From: Actinomycetota bacterium
Lineage (GTDB): Bacteria > Actinomycetota > Acidimicrobiia > Acidimicrobiales > Iamiaceae
DNA: 64,000 nt
Direction of reading: 5' to 3'
NCBI GenBank assembly: GCA_019639075.1
Contig: JAHBSO010000001.1
Span: 186,001-250,000, forward strand
The translations under genes were made by a program, and so were the position numbers. Shown here piece by piece: positions 57,560-64,000 of this stretch. A model generated the notes under the pieces. The model was not told the origin of the DNA. It did not search any database and saw only the letters and a list, made by a program, of their open reading frames with translations. Each line of letters starts with the position of its first letter. Position 1 is the first letter of the stretch.

Positions 57560-59005
57560 GTGACGTCACCCTCCGCCGGGCTCCCGGGCACCCCCGTCGC
57601 GAACCGGTGGCGGATCCTCACCACGGTCCTGCTCGGCCTGTTCTCGGTCAACGTCACCATCACCATCCTCGCCGTGTCGATCCACCGGATCGCCGGCGAG
57701 CTGGGCACGTCCGAACCGACGATGACGTGGGTCGTCACCGGGCCGATGCTGGCCTTCGGCGTGATCGGCCCGCTCGTCGGCAAGCTGGGCGACCGCCTCG
57801 GTCACCGGCGCCTGTTCCTCTGGGGCCTCGGGGGCGCGGCGGTGATGGCCGTGGCGTCGGCGCTGGCCTGGAACGCCGGCTCGCTCATCGCCTTCCGCAC
57901 GCTGGGCGCCATCGAGGGCGCGGCCACCGGTCCGGCGTCGTTCGCCCTGATCTCGCGGATCTTCGACCGGTCCGAGCGGGTGCGGGCGCTCGGGTACTGG
58001 GCCATGGTCGGTGCCGGTGCCCCGGTCGTCGGCGTGGTGCTCGGCGGCCCGCTCGTCGAGGCGTTCGGGTGGCGGACGATCTTCGTGGCCCAGGTCCCGC
58101 TCACCCTGCTGGCCCTGGCGCTGGCGTGGCGGCTGTTCCCCGAGACGCCCCGCAACGCGCACGGGTCCTTCGACCTGGCCGGTGCCGCACTCCTCGCGCT
58201 GACCGTGACGCCCGTCCTGTACTCGATCAGCGAGGCGCCCCGGCTCGGCTGGCTCGACCCGACGGTCCTCGCCGGCCTGGCCGTCGCGCCGTTGGCGCTC
58301 GCCGGCTTCGTCCGCGTGGAACGCCGGGCCGAGAACCCGCTCTTCCCGCTCCGGTACCTCGGTCGACCGGGCTTCACGTTCGCGATCGTCACCCAGACGT
58401 TCCTCAACGCGGCCTACATGGGGTCGTTCATCCTCACGCCGCTGTACCTCCAGAACGTCCTCGGGCTGAGCGAGTCCCGCACCGGGCTGCTGAGCATCGC
58501 CCGGCCGCTGTCGTTCGCCACGATCGGGGTGGCCGCCGGCGCGATCAGCCGTCGGTTCGGAGGGCGGCGGGCCGGCATCGGCGGCGCGGCCCTCGTGGCG
58601 CTCGCCCTCGTCTGGATGGCGACCTTCGGCGCCGACACCGCGGAGTTGTCGATCGTGGGTGCGCTGGCCCTCGCCGGTGTCGGCATGGGCATCGCCACCC
58701 CGCCGCTCTCCGCGTCGGTGACCCTGTCGGTGGAGGCCGAGGACTACGGGATCGCCGGCGCCGCCCAGCAGATGATGAACCAGGTCGGCGTGGTGCTCGG
58801 CATCACGGCCATGCAGAGCGTGCAGCAGGGCCGTCTCGCCGTCGACGGGCTGGCCGGCAGCTACCCGTGGGGCTACCTCACCGGCGTGGCGCTCGCGTCG
58901 GTCGCCGTGCTCGCCGCCACCCGGATCGTCTCCGCCCCCGCCGAGGCTCCCGCCGGGTCCGACCCCACCGCATCGGAATCGGACCCCGTACCCGAACTGG
59001 CGTAG
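57560..59005 (+). CDS. MFS drug:H+ antiporter (DHA2-like)
   Basis: 481-aa efflux permease with about 14 membrane helices: motif A in GKLGDRLGHRRLF, motif C-like GAGAPVVGVVLGGPLVEAFGWRTIF (the antiporter motif), and ANPLFPLR-type AENPLFPLRYL before helix 8. It probably exports hydrophobic drugs or metabolites using the proton gradient. Control: a perfect TetR operator overlaps its promoter. The stop codon lies in the left stem of a 16-bp hairpin. Confidence 0.88.
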   Translation: MTSPSAGLPGTPVANRWRILTTVLLGLFSVNVTITILAVSIHRIAGELGTSEPTMTWVVTGPMLAFGVIGPLVGKLGDRLGHRRLFLWGLGGAAVMAVASALAWNAGSLIAFRTLGAIEGAATGPASFALISRIFDRSERVRALGYWAMVGAGAPVVGVVLGGPLVEAFGWRTIFVAQVPLTLLALALAWRLFPETPRNAHGSFDLAGAALLALTVTPVLYSISEAPRLGWLDPTVLAGLAVAPLALAGFVRVERRAENPLFPLRYLGRPGFTFAIVTQTFLNAAYMGSFILTPLYLQNVLGLSESRTGLLSIARPLSFATIGVAAGAISRRFGGRRAGIGGAALVALALVWMATFGADTAELSIVGALALAGVGMGIATPPLSASVTLSVEAEDYGIAGAAQQMMNQVGVVLGITAMQSVQQGRLAVDGLAGSYPWGYLTGVALASVAVLAATRIVSAPAEAPAGSDPTASESDPVPELA

Positions 59006-59036
59006 GTGGTGGCTGGGCCACCACCACCTACGCCAG
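58997..59036. terminator. 16-bp bidirectional hairpin
   Basis: CTGGCGTAGGTGGTGG (58997-59012) pairs perfectly with 59021-59036 around an 8-nt loop. The left arm includes the stop codon of the MFS gene. It lies between convergent genes (MFS and SCP2), so it probably ends both. Confidence 0.75.
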
Positions 59037-59056
59037 AACGATGCAGTGGGGTGAGA

Positions 59057-59464
59057 TCAGTCGGTGATCGCGTTGATCTTCTCGGCGATCTCCTGGGCGA
59101 TCGGGTCGGGCGCCGCGCCCTGCATGGCCATGAGCTTGGTCATGTCGCCCTGCACCTTGATCTTCCCGGACATGAACGCCTGCATCCCGGCCTGCGGGTT
59201 GCCCTCGACGAGGATCGCCTTGGCGATCTCGTACTCCATGGTGACGGTCAGGTCCGGCGTCTCGAGGTGGCCCATGTCCATCGCCATGTCACCGTCGGTG
59301 GTGTCGACGTGGGCCTCGATCGGGGCCTCGGAGACGTCGACCGGCACCTCGATGATGACGAGGTTCATCTTCATCATGTGGGGCGGCGCACCCCCCTTGC
59401 CCTCGTACTCGGCGCGGATCGCCTTGGCCTGGTCCAGCCACTCATCGCTCAGAAACTTCGACAC
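59057..59464 (-). CDS. SCP2 sterol-carrier-domain protein
   Basis: 135-aa SCP2-fold protein: FLSDEWLDQAKAIRAEY, LETPDLTVTMEYEIAKAILVEGNPQAGMQAFMSGKIKVQGDMTKLMAM is the family core forming a hydrophobic cavity for sterols or acyl chains. GTG at 59464 follows AGGAGG by 7-8 nt, a strong ribosome site; TACAGT (plus 59519-59524) about 55 nt upstream is a good -10. It is a likely cytosolic lipid carrier; partner unknown. Confidence 0.88.
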   Translation of the reverse strand: MSKFLSDEWLDQAKAIRAEYEGKGGAPPHMMKMNLVIIEVPVDVSEAPIEAHVDTTDGDMAMDMGHLETPDLTVTMEYEIAKAILVEGNPQAGMQAFMSGKIKVQGDMTKLMAMQGAAPDPIAQEIAEKINAITD

Positions 59465-59567
59465 CGTTCCTCCTCGGACACGGACGGGTTCGGCGCGCCT
59501 CGTCGTGCGCCGCGCCGGACTGTACCCGGGGTGTGACCGCCGCGACGGGCATCTGCGGGCGGATCGA

Positions 59568-60221
59568 TCAGCCCGGCAGCGGCTGGGGGCGGAGGTGCCC
59601 CGCCAGGACCCGGCGGGCGATGTCCTCGTGCGACGCGAGGCTGCACACCACGAGACGTCCGACGAACCCTGCGAGCTCGTCGTCGGGCAGGTCGACGCGG
59701 CCGGTGCGGTGGAGGTGCCCGTAGTAGCCGACGGTGCCGACGACGCTGTGGGCGAGGAGCTCAGGGTCCTCGTCGCGGACGGTGCCGTCCGCGATCCCGG
59801 CCCGGATCAGCCGGGCCACGTCGCGGGTGTGCAGCTCCGTGCCCTTCCGCCGCTCCTCGGTGAAGGTGCGGTCGGCGTTCTCGACCTCGAGCAGGGCGAA
59901 GAAGTGCGCGTAGCGCGACATGAACCGCAGCGAGGCGTCCGCCCCCTGGCGGATCTGGAGGAGCGCCTCGGCGTCGGGGTCGATGGCGTCGGCCTGCGCC
60001 TTGCGGAGCCGGTGGCGGTTCTGCTCGACCAGCTCCCGGAACAGGGCCTCCTTGTTCTCGAAGTACCAGTAGAAGAGGCCCTTGGCCACCCCGGCGGCGC
60101 GCACGATGTCGAGCACGCGGGTCTCGGCGTACCCCCGCTCGGCGAACAGGACCGCAGCGCAGTCGAGCAGTTGCTCCTTGCGCTCCTGGCCCTGGACGGT
60201 GAGTCGCCGATCGTCGGTCAT
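59568..60221 (-). CDS. TetR-family transcriptional repressor
   Basis: 217-aa regulator. The N-terminal helix-turn-helix (RKEQLLDCAAVLFAERGYAETRVLDIVRAAGVAKGLFYWYFENKEALF) is textbook TetR. The C-terminal ligand domain (about 70-217) is family-specific and does not reveal the ligand. A CTTGACCC-2nt-GGGTCAAG operator lies 19 bp before its ATG, and the same site sits before the MFS pump 2.7 kb away. It most likely represses both, released by a pump substrate. Confidence 0.93.
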   Translation of the reverse strand: MTDDRRLTVQGQERKEQLLDCAAVLFAERGYAETRVLDIVRAAGVAKGLFYWYFENKEALFRELVEQNRHRLRKAQADAIDPDAEALLQIRQGADASLRFMSRYAHFFALLEVENADRTFTEERRKGTELHTRDVARLIRAGIADGTVRDEDPELLAHSVVGTVGYYGHLHRTGRVDLPDDELAGFVGRLVVCSLASHEDIARRVLAGHLRPQPLPG

Positions 60222-60239
60222 GGCGGCAGTCGACCACCC

Positions 60240-60257
60240 CTTGACCCGAGGGTCAAG
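60240..60257 (-). promoter_or_regulatory. TetR operator in front of the tetR gene
   Basis: CTTGACCCGAGGGTCAAG has two perfect 8-nt arms and a 2-nt centre. It lies 19 bp upstream of the tetR start and overlaps the last codon and stop of the upstream DUF839 gene. The arms are identical to the operator at 57528-57545. Confidence 0.85.
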
Positions 60258-61410
60258 CGGGGGTCGGGGCCCGCCAGGGGCCGGTGACCTCGTAGGTCCG
60301 GCCCGGGTTGCGCTGCGACGAGAAGTACAGCCGAGTGCCGTCGGGGGAGAACGCGGGCCCGGTGATCTCGCTCCCGCTGACGCCGCTGACCTCGACCACG
60401 GGCACCGCCTGCTGGCCGGCGCCGACCGCCACGATCTGCATGTTGCCGCCGTCCTCGGCGACGTAGAGCACCCCGTCGACGTCGACGGTGATGTTGTCCA
60501 CACCGGTCAGCTCGGGCGTCGGGGACGTGTTGTCGTCGTAGACGATCTCCAGGCGCATCTCGTCGGGATCGAGCGCCCAGACCCGGTTGTCGCCCTTGGT
60601 CGTGAAGAACAGCGCGCCCCGGCGGTCGACGCAGGCGCCCTCGCCGCCGTTGAAGACCTTGGTGCCCGGCACCTGGTAGCGGGTGCGGGTGTCGGAGGTG
60701 GCCGTCGGCGTCGGGTCGGGGACGGGCGCCCACGCCAGCACGCCGGCCGACTCGGTGAGCACCTCCAGCAGCCCGGCGCTCAGGTCGGGCCAGGCGGTCG
60801 GGGTGAACCGGTAGAGCGCGCCGTCGGGCTCGTCCTCGGTCAGGTACACGACCTCCCGCCAGCTGTCGCTGGCCGCCGCCTCGTGCTTGAACCGCCCCAT
60901 CGCCGGCCTGGCCACCGCCGCCGTCACGCCGGTCGGGTCGCACTCCCACACCTGGGCGCGGTCGTACTCCTCGCACGACAGCCACGTGTTCGTGTGGGTG
61001 CGGCCGCCCGCGCAGTTGAGGTAGGTGCCGCCGAGGATGCGCCGGGCGTCGACCACCGAACCGGCTGCGTCGAAGCGGATCATCGACGCCCCGCCGTCGG
61101 TGAGCGACTCCGCGTTGGAGACGTAGATCCAGCCGCCGGACCCGTCGGCGAAGCACGCGCCGCCGTCGGGGCTCGTGTGCCAGGTGTAGCCGGTGCCGGG
61201 GACGACCTCTCCGGTGGTGGCCACGACCCGCGAGGTGAAGCCGGCGGGGAGCAACAGCCCGTTCGCGTCGGGCGCGCCGAGCGGACCGAAGGGGAGCGTG
61301 GCGAGGCCGAAGTCGTCGGGCACCCGCGGCCGGCACGCGGCGAGCAGACCGCCGCTGCCGAGCACGACCGTGCCCGTCGCCATCGCCTGCAGGAACCGTC
61401 GCCGCTCCAT
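60253..61410 (-). CDS. Tat-exported lipoprotein of the DUF839/PhoX-like family
   Basis: 385-aa protein. The N-terminus ERRRFLQAMATGTVVLGSGGLLAAC combines a twin-arginine motif (RRRFLQ) with a lipobox (LLAAC), predicting folded export and lipid anchoring. The body is a beta-propeller of the alkaline phosphatase PhoX/DUF839 type: GFTSRVVATTGEVVPGTGY, GAASMIRFD-like repeats, THTNTWLSCEEY (a metal- or substrate-binding loop), FKHEAAA and EITGPAFSPDGTRLYFSSQRN. A phosphatase or other hydrolase is likely; the exact activity is unknown. It ends inside the tetR operator. Confidence 0.85.
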   Translation of the reverse strand: MERRRFLQAMATGTVVLGSGGLLAACRPRVPDDFGLATLPFGPLGAPDANGLLLPAGFTSRVVATTGEVVPGTGYTWHTSPDGGACFADGSGGWIYVSNAESLTDGGASMIRFDAAGSVVDARRILGGTYLNCAGGRTHTNTWLSCEEYDRAQVWECDPTGVTAAVARPAMGRFKHEAAASDSWREVVYLTEDEPDGALYRFTPTAWPDLSAGLLEVLTESAGVLAWAPVPDPTPTATSDTRTRYQVPGTKVFNGGEGACVDRRGALFFTTKGDNRVWALDPDEMRLEIVYDDNTSPTPELTGVDNITVDVDGVLYVAEDGGNMQIVAVGAGQQAVPVVEVSGVSGSEITGPAFSPDGTRLYFSSQRNPGRTYEVTGPWRAPTPA

Positions 61411-61557
61411 GGCACCCCCTCCGTCCGCCGGCGGACACCGGCCGGTCGCACGCGCGACTACAGCACCGGGCCGCGCGCCCCGCAAGCGCATCGGCTCCGA
61501 GCCGCCGATCTGTGGTTGCCTTGGGGTCGATCCCGCCGATGAACCGGAGCCGCCGCC

Positions 61558-62322
61558 ATGGCCGACGCCCTGCCCTCGAACCTCATCCCCGGCGCCGAGC
61601 CGATGTCGCACGTCGGCGGCCGGGCCGGCGCGCTGGTGCTCCACGGCTTCACCGGCAACCCCGGCTCCATGCGGGGCATCGCCGACGCGCTCGTCGGCGC
61701 GGGCTTCGGCGTCGAGATGCCGCTCCTGCCCGGCCACGGCACGGTGGTGGCCGACATGCTCGACACCGGCTTCGCCGACTGGCTCGGCGCGGCGGAGGAC
61801 GCCTACCAGGCGATCGCGGCCCGGTCGGACCGAGTGGTGATCGTCGGGCTGTCGATGGGCGGCGCGCTCACCGCGTGGCTGGGCGGCGACCACCCCGAGG
61901 TCGCCGGGCTCGTCTGCATCAACGCGATCGTCAGCGAGCCCGAGGGCATGCGCGGCTTCATCGAGGAGCTGTTGGCGTCGGGTACCGAGTTCATCCCGGG
62001 CATCGGGTCCGACATCGCCAAGGAGGGCGTCGAGGAGTCGGCGTACCTCGACACCCCCGTGCGACCCCTCCTGTCGCTGGTCGACGCGGCGGCCGAGCTC
62101 GACGAGCGCCTCGCCCGCATCACCTGCCCGGTGCTGGTGGTCAACAGCCCCGAGGACCACGTCGTCCCGCCGGAGAACTCCGACGTCCTCGCCGCCCGCG
62201 TCGCCGGACCGGTCGAACGGCTCTCGGCGTCGCGCAGCTACCACGTGGCGACGATCGACCACGACAAGGAGTTGATCGAGGAGGCCGTGGTCGCGTTCGC
62301 CCTGAAGGTGACCGCGGGCTGA
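61558..62322 (+). CDS. alpha/beta hydrolase, Est30-like carboxylesterase
   Basis: 254-aa esterase: GALVLHGFTGNPGSMRGIA (oxyanion loop), nucleophile S99 in GLSMGGALTAW, acid in NSPEDHVVPPENSD and histidine in SRSYHVATIDHD complete the triad. The pattern matches Geobacillus Est30-type carboxylesterases and monoacylglycerol lipases. Substrate unknown. The ATG at 61558 is preceded by CCGGAG about 8-9 nt upstream. Confidence 0.87.
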   Translation: MADALPSNLIPGAEPMSHVGGRAGALVLHGFTGNPGSMRGIADALVGAGFGVEMPLLPGHGTVVADMLDTGFADWLGAAEDAYQAIAARSDRVVIVGLSMGGALTAWLGGDHPEVAGLVCINAIVSEPEGMRGFIEELLASGTEFIPGIGSDIAKEGVEESAYLDTPVRPLLSLVDAAAELDERLARITCPVLVVNSPEDHVVPPENSDVLAARVAGPVERLSASRSYHVATIDHDKELIEEAVVAFALKVTAG

Positions 62323-62327
62323 GGTCG

Positions 62328-62333
62328 TAGCAT
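62328..62333 (+). promoter_or_regulatory. -10 box TAGCAT for gatC-gatA
   Basis: It lies 9 nt before the ATG at 62343, with no Shine-Dalgarno sequence between, fitting a leaderless message. Confidence 0.45.
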
Positions 62334-62342
62334 CGGACGCCT

Positions 62343-62645
62343 ATGTCCGCTCGCATCACCCGTGACGACGTGGCCCACGTGGCCGCCCTCGCCCGCCTCC
62401 GCCTCGACGAGGAGCACCTCGACCTGTTCACCGGGCAGCTCGCGGCGATCCTCGAGCACGCCGAGGACGTCGAGGCGCTCGACCTGTCCGACGTGCCGCC
62501 GACCTCGCACCCGTTCCCGCTCGTGAACGTGGCCCGCCCCGACGTCGCCGGCCCCACGCTGTCCAACGACGACGCGCTCGCCGCCGCGCCCTCGGCGCAG
62601 GACGGCCGGTTCCGCGTGCCCACCATCCTCGGGGAGGCGCCGTGA
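62343..62645 (+). CDS. gatC: Asp-tRNA(Asn)/Glu-tRNA(Gln) amidotransferase subunit C
   Basis: 100-aa chaperone subunit of GatCAB, which makes Gln-tRNA(Gln) and, in some species, Asn-tRNA(Asn) by transamidation. [52 protein letters not shown] is the family core, and the tail ([15 protein letters not shown]) wraps around GatA. Overlaps gatA by 4 nt. Confidence 0.95.
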   Translation: MSARITRDDVAHVAALARLRLDEEHLDLFTGQLAAILEHAEDVEALDLSDVPPTSHPFPLVNVARPDVAGPTLSNDDALAAAPSAQDGRFRVPTILGEAP

Positions 62646-64000
62646 GCGCCGGGGGCGCCCGCGCCCTCGACCTGGCCCGCGACATCGCGGCGGGGGAGCG
62701 CTCCGCCGTCGCCGTCGCGCAGGCCCACCTCGACCGCATCGCCGAGCACGACGGGCTCGTGCACGCCTTCAACGTGGTGACCGCCGACGCGGCGCTCGCC
62801 CGGGCCGCGGAGGTCGACCGGGCGGTCGCGGCGGGGGAGCCGGTCGGACCGCTGGCCGGCGTGCCGATCGCGGTGAAGGACAACCTCGCCACCCGCGGGG
62901 TCGAGACCACCTGCTCGTCGAAGATCCTCCAGGGGTGGGTGCCGCCGTACGACGCCACCGTCGTTCAGCGCATCGCCGCCGCCGGGGCGGTGGTGGTCGG
63001 CAAGACGAACCTCGACGAGTTCGCCATGGGGTCGAGCACCGAGAACTCCGCCTTCGGGCCCACCCGCAACCCGGTGCGCACCGATCGGGTCCCCGGCGGC
63101 TCGTCGGGCGGCTCGGCCGCCGCGGTGGCCGCCGACTTCGCGCCGATCGCGCTCGGGTCCGACACCGGTGGGTCGATCCGCCAGCCGGCCAGCTTCTGCG
63201 GCGTGGTCGGCGTCAAGCCCACCTATGGGCTGGTCAGCCGGTACGGGCTCGTCGCGTTCGCGTCGTCGCTCGACCAGGTCGGGCCGTTCGCCAACAGCGT
63301 CGCCGACGCGGCCCTGCTGCTCGACGCCATCGCCGGGCCCGACCCCGCCGACGCCACGTCGATCCCGCAGGCCGCCGAGGCGGTGCTGCCCCGGCTCGAC
63401 GAGGGCGTCGCCGGCCTGCGGGTCGGCATCGTGTCGGAGCTGCTGGGCGAGGGCATCGCCCCCGACGTCGCCGCCCGGGTCCGCGAGGCGGCCGAGGCCC
63501 TCGCCGCCGCCGGCGCCGAGGTGGTCGAGGTCTCGGTCCCGGCCGTCACCTACGGGCTCTCGGCGTACTACCTGATCGCCCCGGCCGAGGCGTCGAGCAA
63601 CCTGGCCCGCTTCGACGGCGTGCGGTACGGCCTCCGGGTCGACGCCCCGACCACCAACGAGATGATGGTCGCCACCCGCACCGCCGGCTTCGGCGACGAG
63701 GTGCAGCGCCGGATCATGCTCGGCACCTATGCGCTCTCGGCCGGCTACTACGACGCGTTCTACGGCAAGGCCCAGAAGGTCCGCACGCTGATCGGCCGGG
63801 ACTTCGCCGCCGCCTACGAGCAGGCCGACGTGCTGCTGTCGCCCACGGCGCCGACCACCGCCTTCGAGCTGGGCGCCATCGCCGACCCGCTCACGATGTA
63901 CCTCAACGACATCTGCACGATCCCCACCAACCTGGCCGGCCACGCCGCCATGTCGGTGCCGTTCGGCACCGGCGACGACGGCCTCCCGGTGGGCGTGCAG
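62642..64000 (+). CDS. gatA: Asp-tRNA(Asn)/Glu-tRNA(Gln) amidotransferase subunit A (3' end outside window)
   Basis: First 453 codons of the amidase subunit, which releases ammonia from glutamine. GTG at 62642 overlaps the gatC stop. The amidase signature catalytic residues are intact: K in [13 protein letters not shown] in [11 protein letters not shown] and the nucleophile S in [31 protein letters not shown] and [11 protein letters not shown] are also typical. About 30 residues are missing past the window edge. gatB is expected downstream. Confidence 0.96.
   Translation, partial: MSAGGARALDLARDIAAGERSAVAVAQAHLDRIAEHDGLVHAFNVVTADAALARAAEVDRAVAAGEPVGPLAGVPIAVKDNLATRGVETTCSSKILQGWVPPYDATVVQRIAAAGAVVVGKTNLDEFAMGSSTENSAFGPTRNPVRTDRVPGGSSGGSAAAVAADFAPIALGSDTGGSIRQPASFCGVVGVKPTYGLVSRYGLVAFASSLDQVGPFANSVADAALLLDAIAGPDPADATSIPQAAEAVLPRLDEGVAGLRVGIVSELLGEGIAPDVAARVREAAEALAAAGAEVVEVSVPAVTYGLSAYYLIAPAEASSNLARFDGVRYGLRVDAPTTNEMMVATRTAGFGDEVQRRIMLGTYALSAGYYDAFYGKAQKVRTLIGRDFAAAYEQADVLLSPTAPTTAFELGAIADPLTMYLNDICTIPTNLAGHAAMSVPFGTGDDGLPVGVQ

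Noticed and set aside
58950..58990. GGGTCCGACCCC-like sequence near the end of the MFS gene as another copy of the 27-nt element.
   Set aside because: It lies within codons, lacks the flanking GTTGG/GACCG parts and has no second palindromic half.

Overview
The window is a stretch of very GC-rich chromosome (GC-biased third codon positions throughout, many GTG starts) from an actinobacterium. The block argS-lysA-hom-thrC-rho-rpmE-prfA-prmC-tsaC-wecA-atp matches the order I recall for Mycobacterium tuberculosis Rv1292-Rv1311, so the phylum call is firm. The extra genes, the signal-peptide b subunit and the protein set suggest class Acidimicrobiia (possibly Iamia/Ilumatobacter-like), which is inference only. 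There is no phage, IS, CRISPR or classic defence locus. The window is mainly housekeeping DNA with a few unusual proteins and many intergenic palindromes.

Layout. 1-1.8 kb: end of an acyl-CoA dehydrogenase gene, a LytR-CpsA-Psr cell-wall ligase and tRNA-Arg(CCG). 1.9-14.4 kb: argS-lysA, a secreted protein, hom-thrC, rho, rpmE, an unrecognised gene, prfA-prmC, tsaC and a small membrane protein; thrB is missing from its usual place between thrC and rho. 14.4-19.7 kb: a thiolase-like gene (minus strand), then a low-molecular-weight phosphatase, rpiB, glyA and wecA. 19.7-27.5 kb: a complete F1Fo ATP synthase operon (atpZ-like, atpI-like, atpBEFHAGDC), ended by a tandem pair of long hairpins. 27.6-36 kb: glpX and ppx (divergent), a VOC-ArsR-AHSA1 regulatory operon, a zinc-ribbon protein, a J-domain protein, a hydrolase and a permease carrying an N-terminal START-like domain. 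35.7-50.2 kb: nfu, meaB, enoyl-CoA hydratase, nitroreductase, rhomboid protease, galT, an ion permease, a methyltransferase, cysteine desulfurase-mnmA, a metallophosphoesterase, a methionine-synthase-like protein and a DUF4388 protein. 50.3-64 kb: ligA, a secreted repeat protein, a PASTA Ser/Thr kinase, an MFS efflux pump with its TetR regulator, an SCP2 protein, a Tat-exported DUF839 protein, an esterase, gatC and the start of gatA.

Functional links: aspartate-family amino acids (lysA, hom, thrC); translation (argS and tRNA-Arg, rpmE, prfA with its methylase prmC, tsaC, mnmA with its sulfur donor, gatCA); energy (ATP synthase); and cell envelope (LCP protein, wecA, PASTA kinase). Two regulatory circuits can be read directly. 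A TetR protein and an MFS pump 2.7 kb apart share the operator CTTGACCCGNGGGTCAAG. An ArsR operon has a TTGACA promoter flanked by two inverted repeats. At least 13 genes carry a TANNNT box 6-9 nt before the start codon, which points to widespread leaderless transcription. No gap between genes exceeds 300 bases; the longest are 8309-8530, 50153-50357 and 35566-35747, each covered by a feature below.
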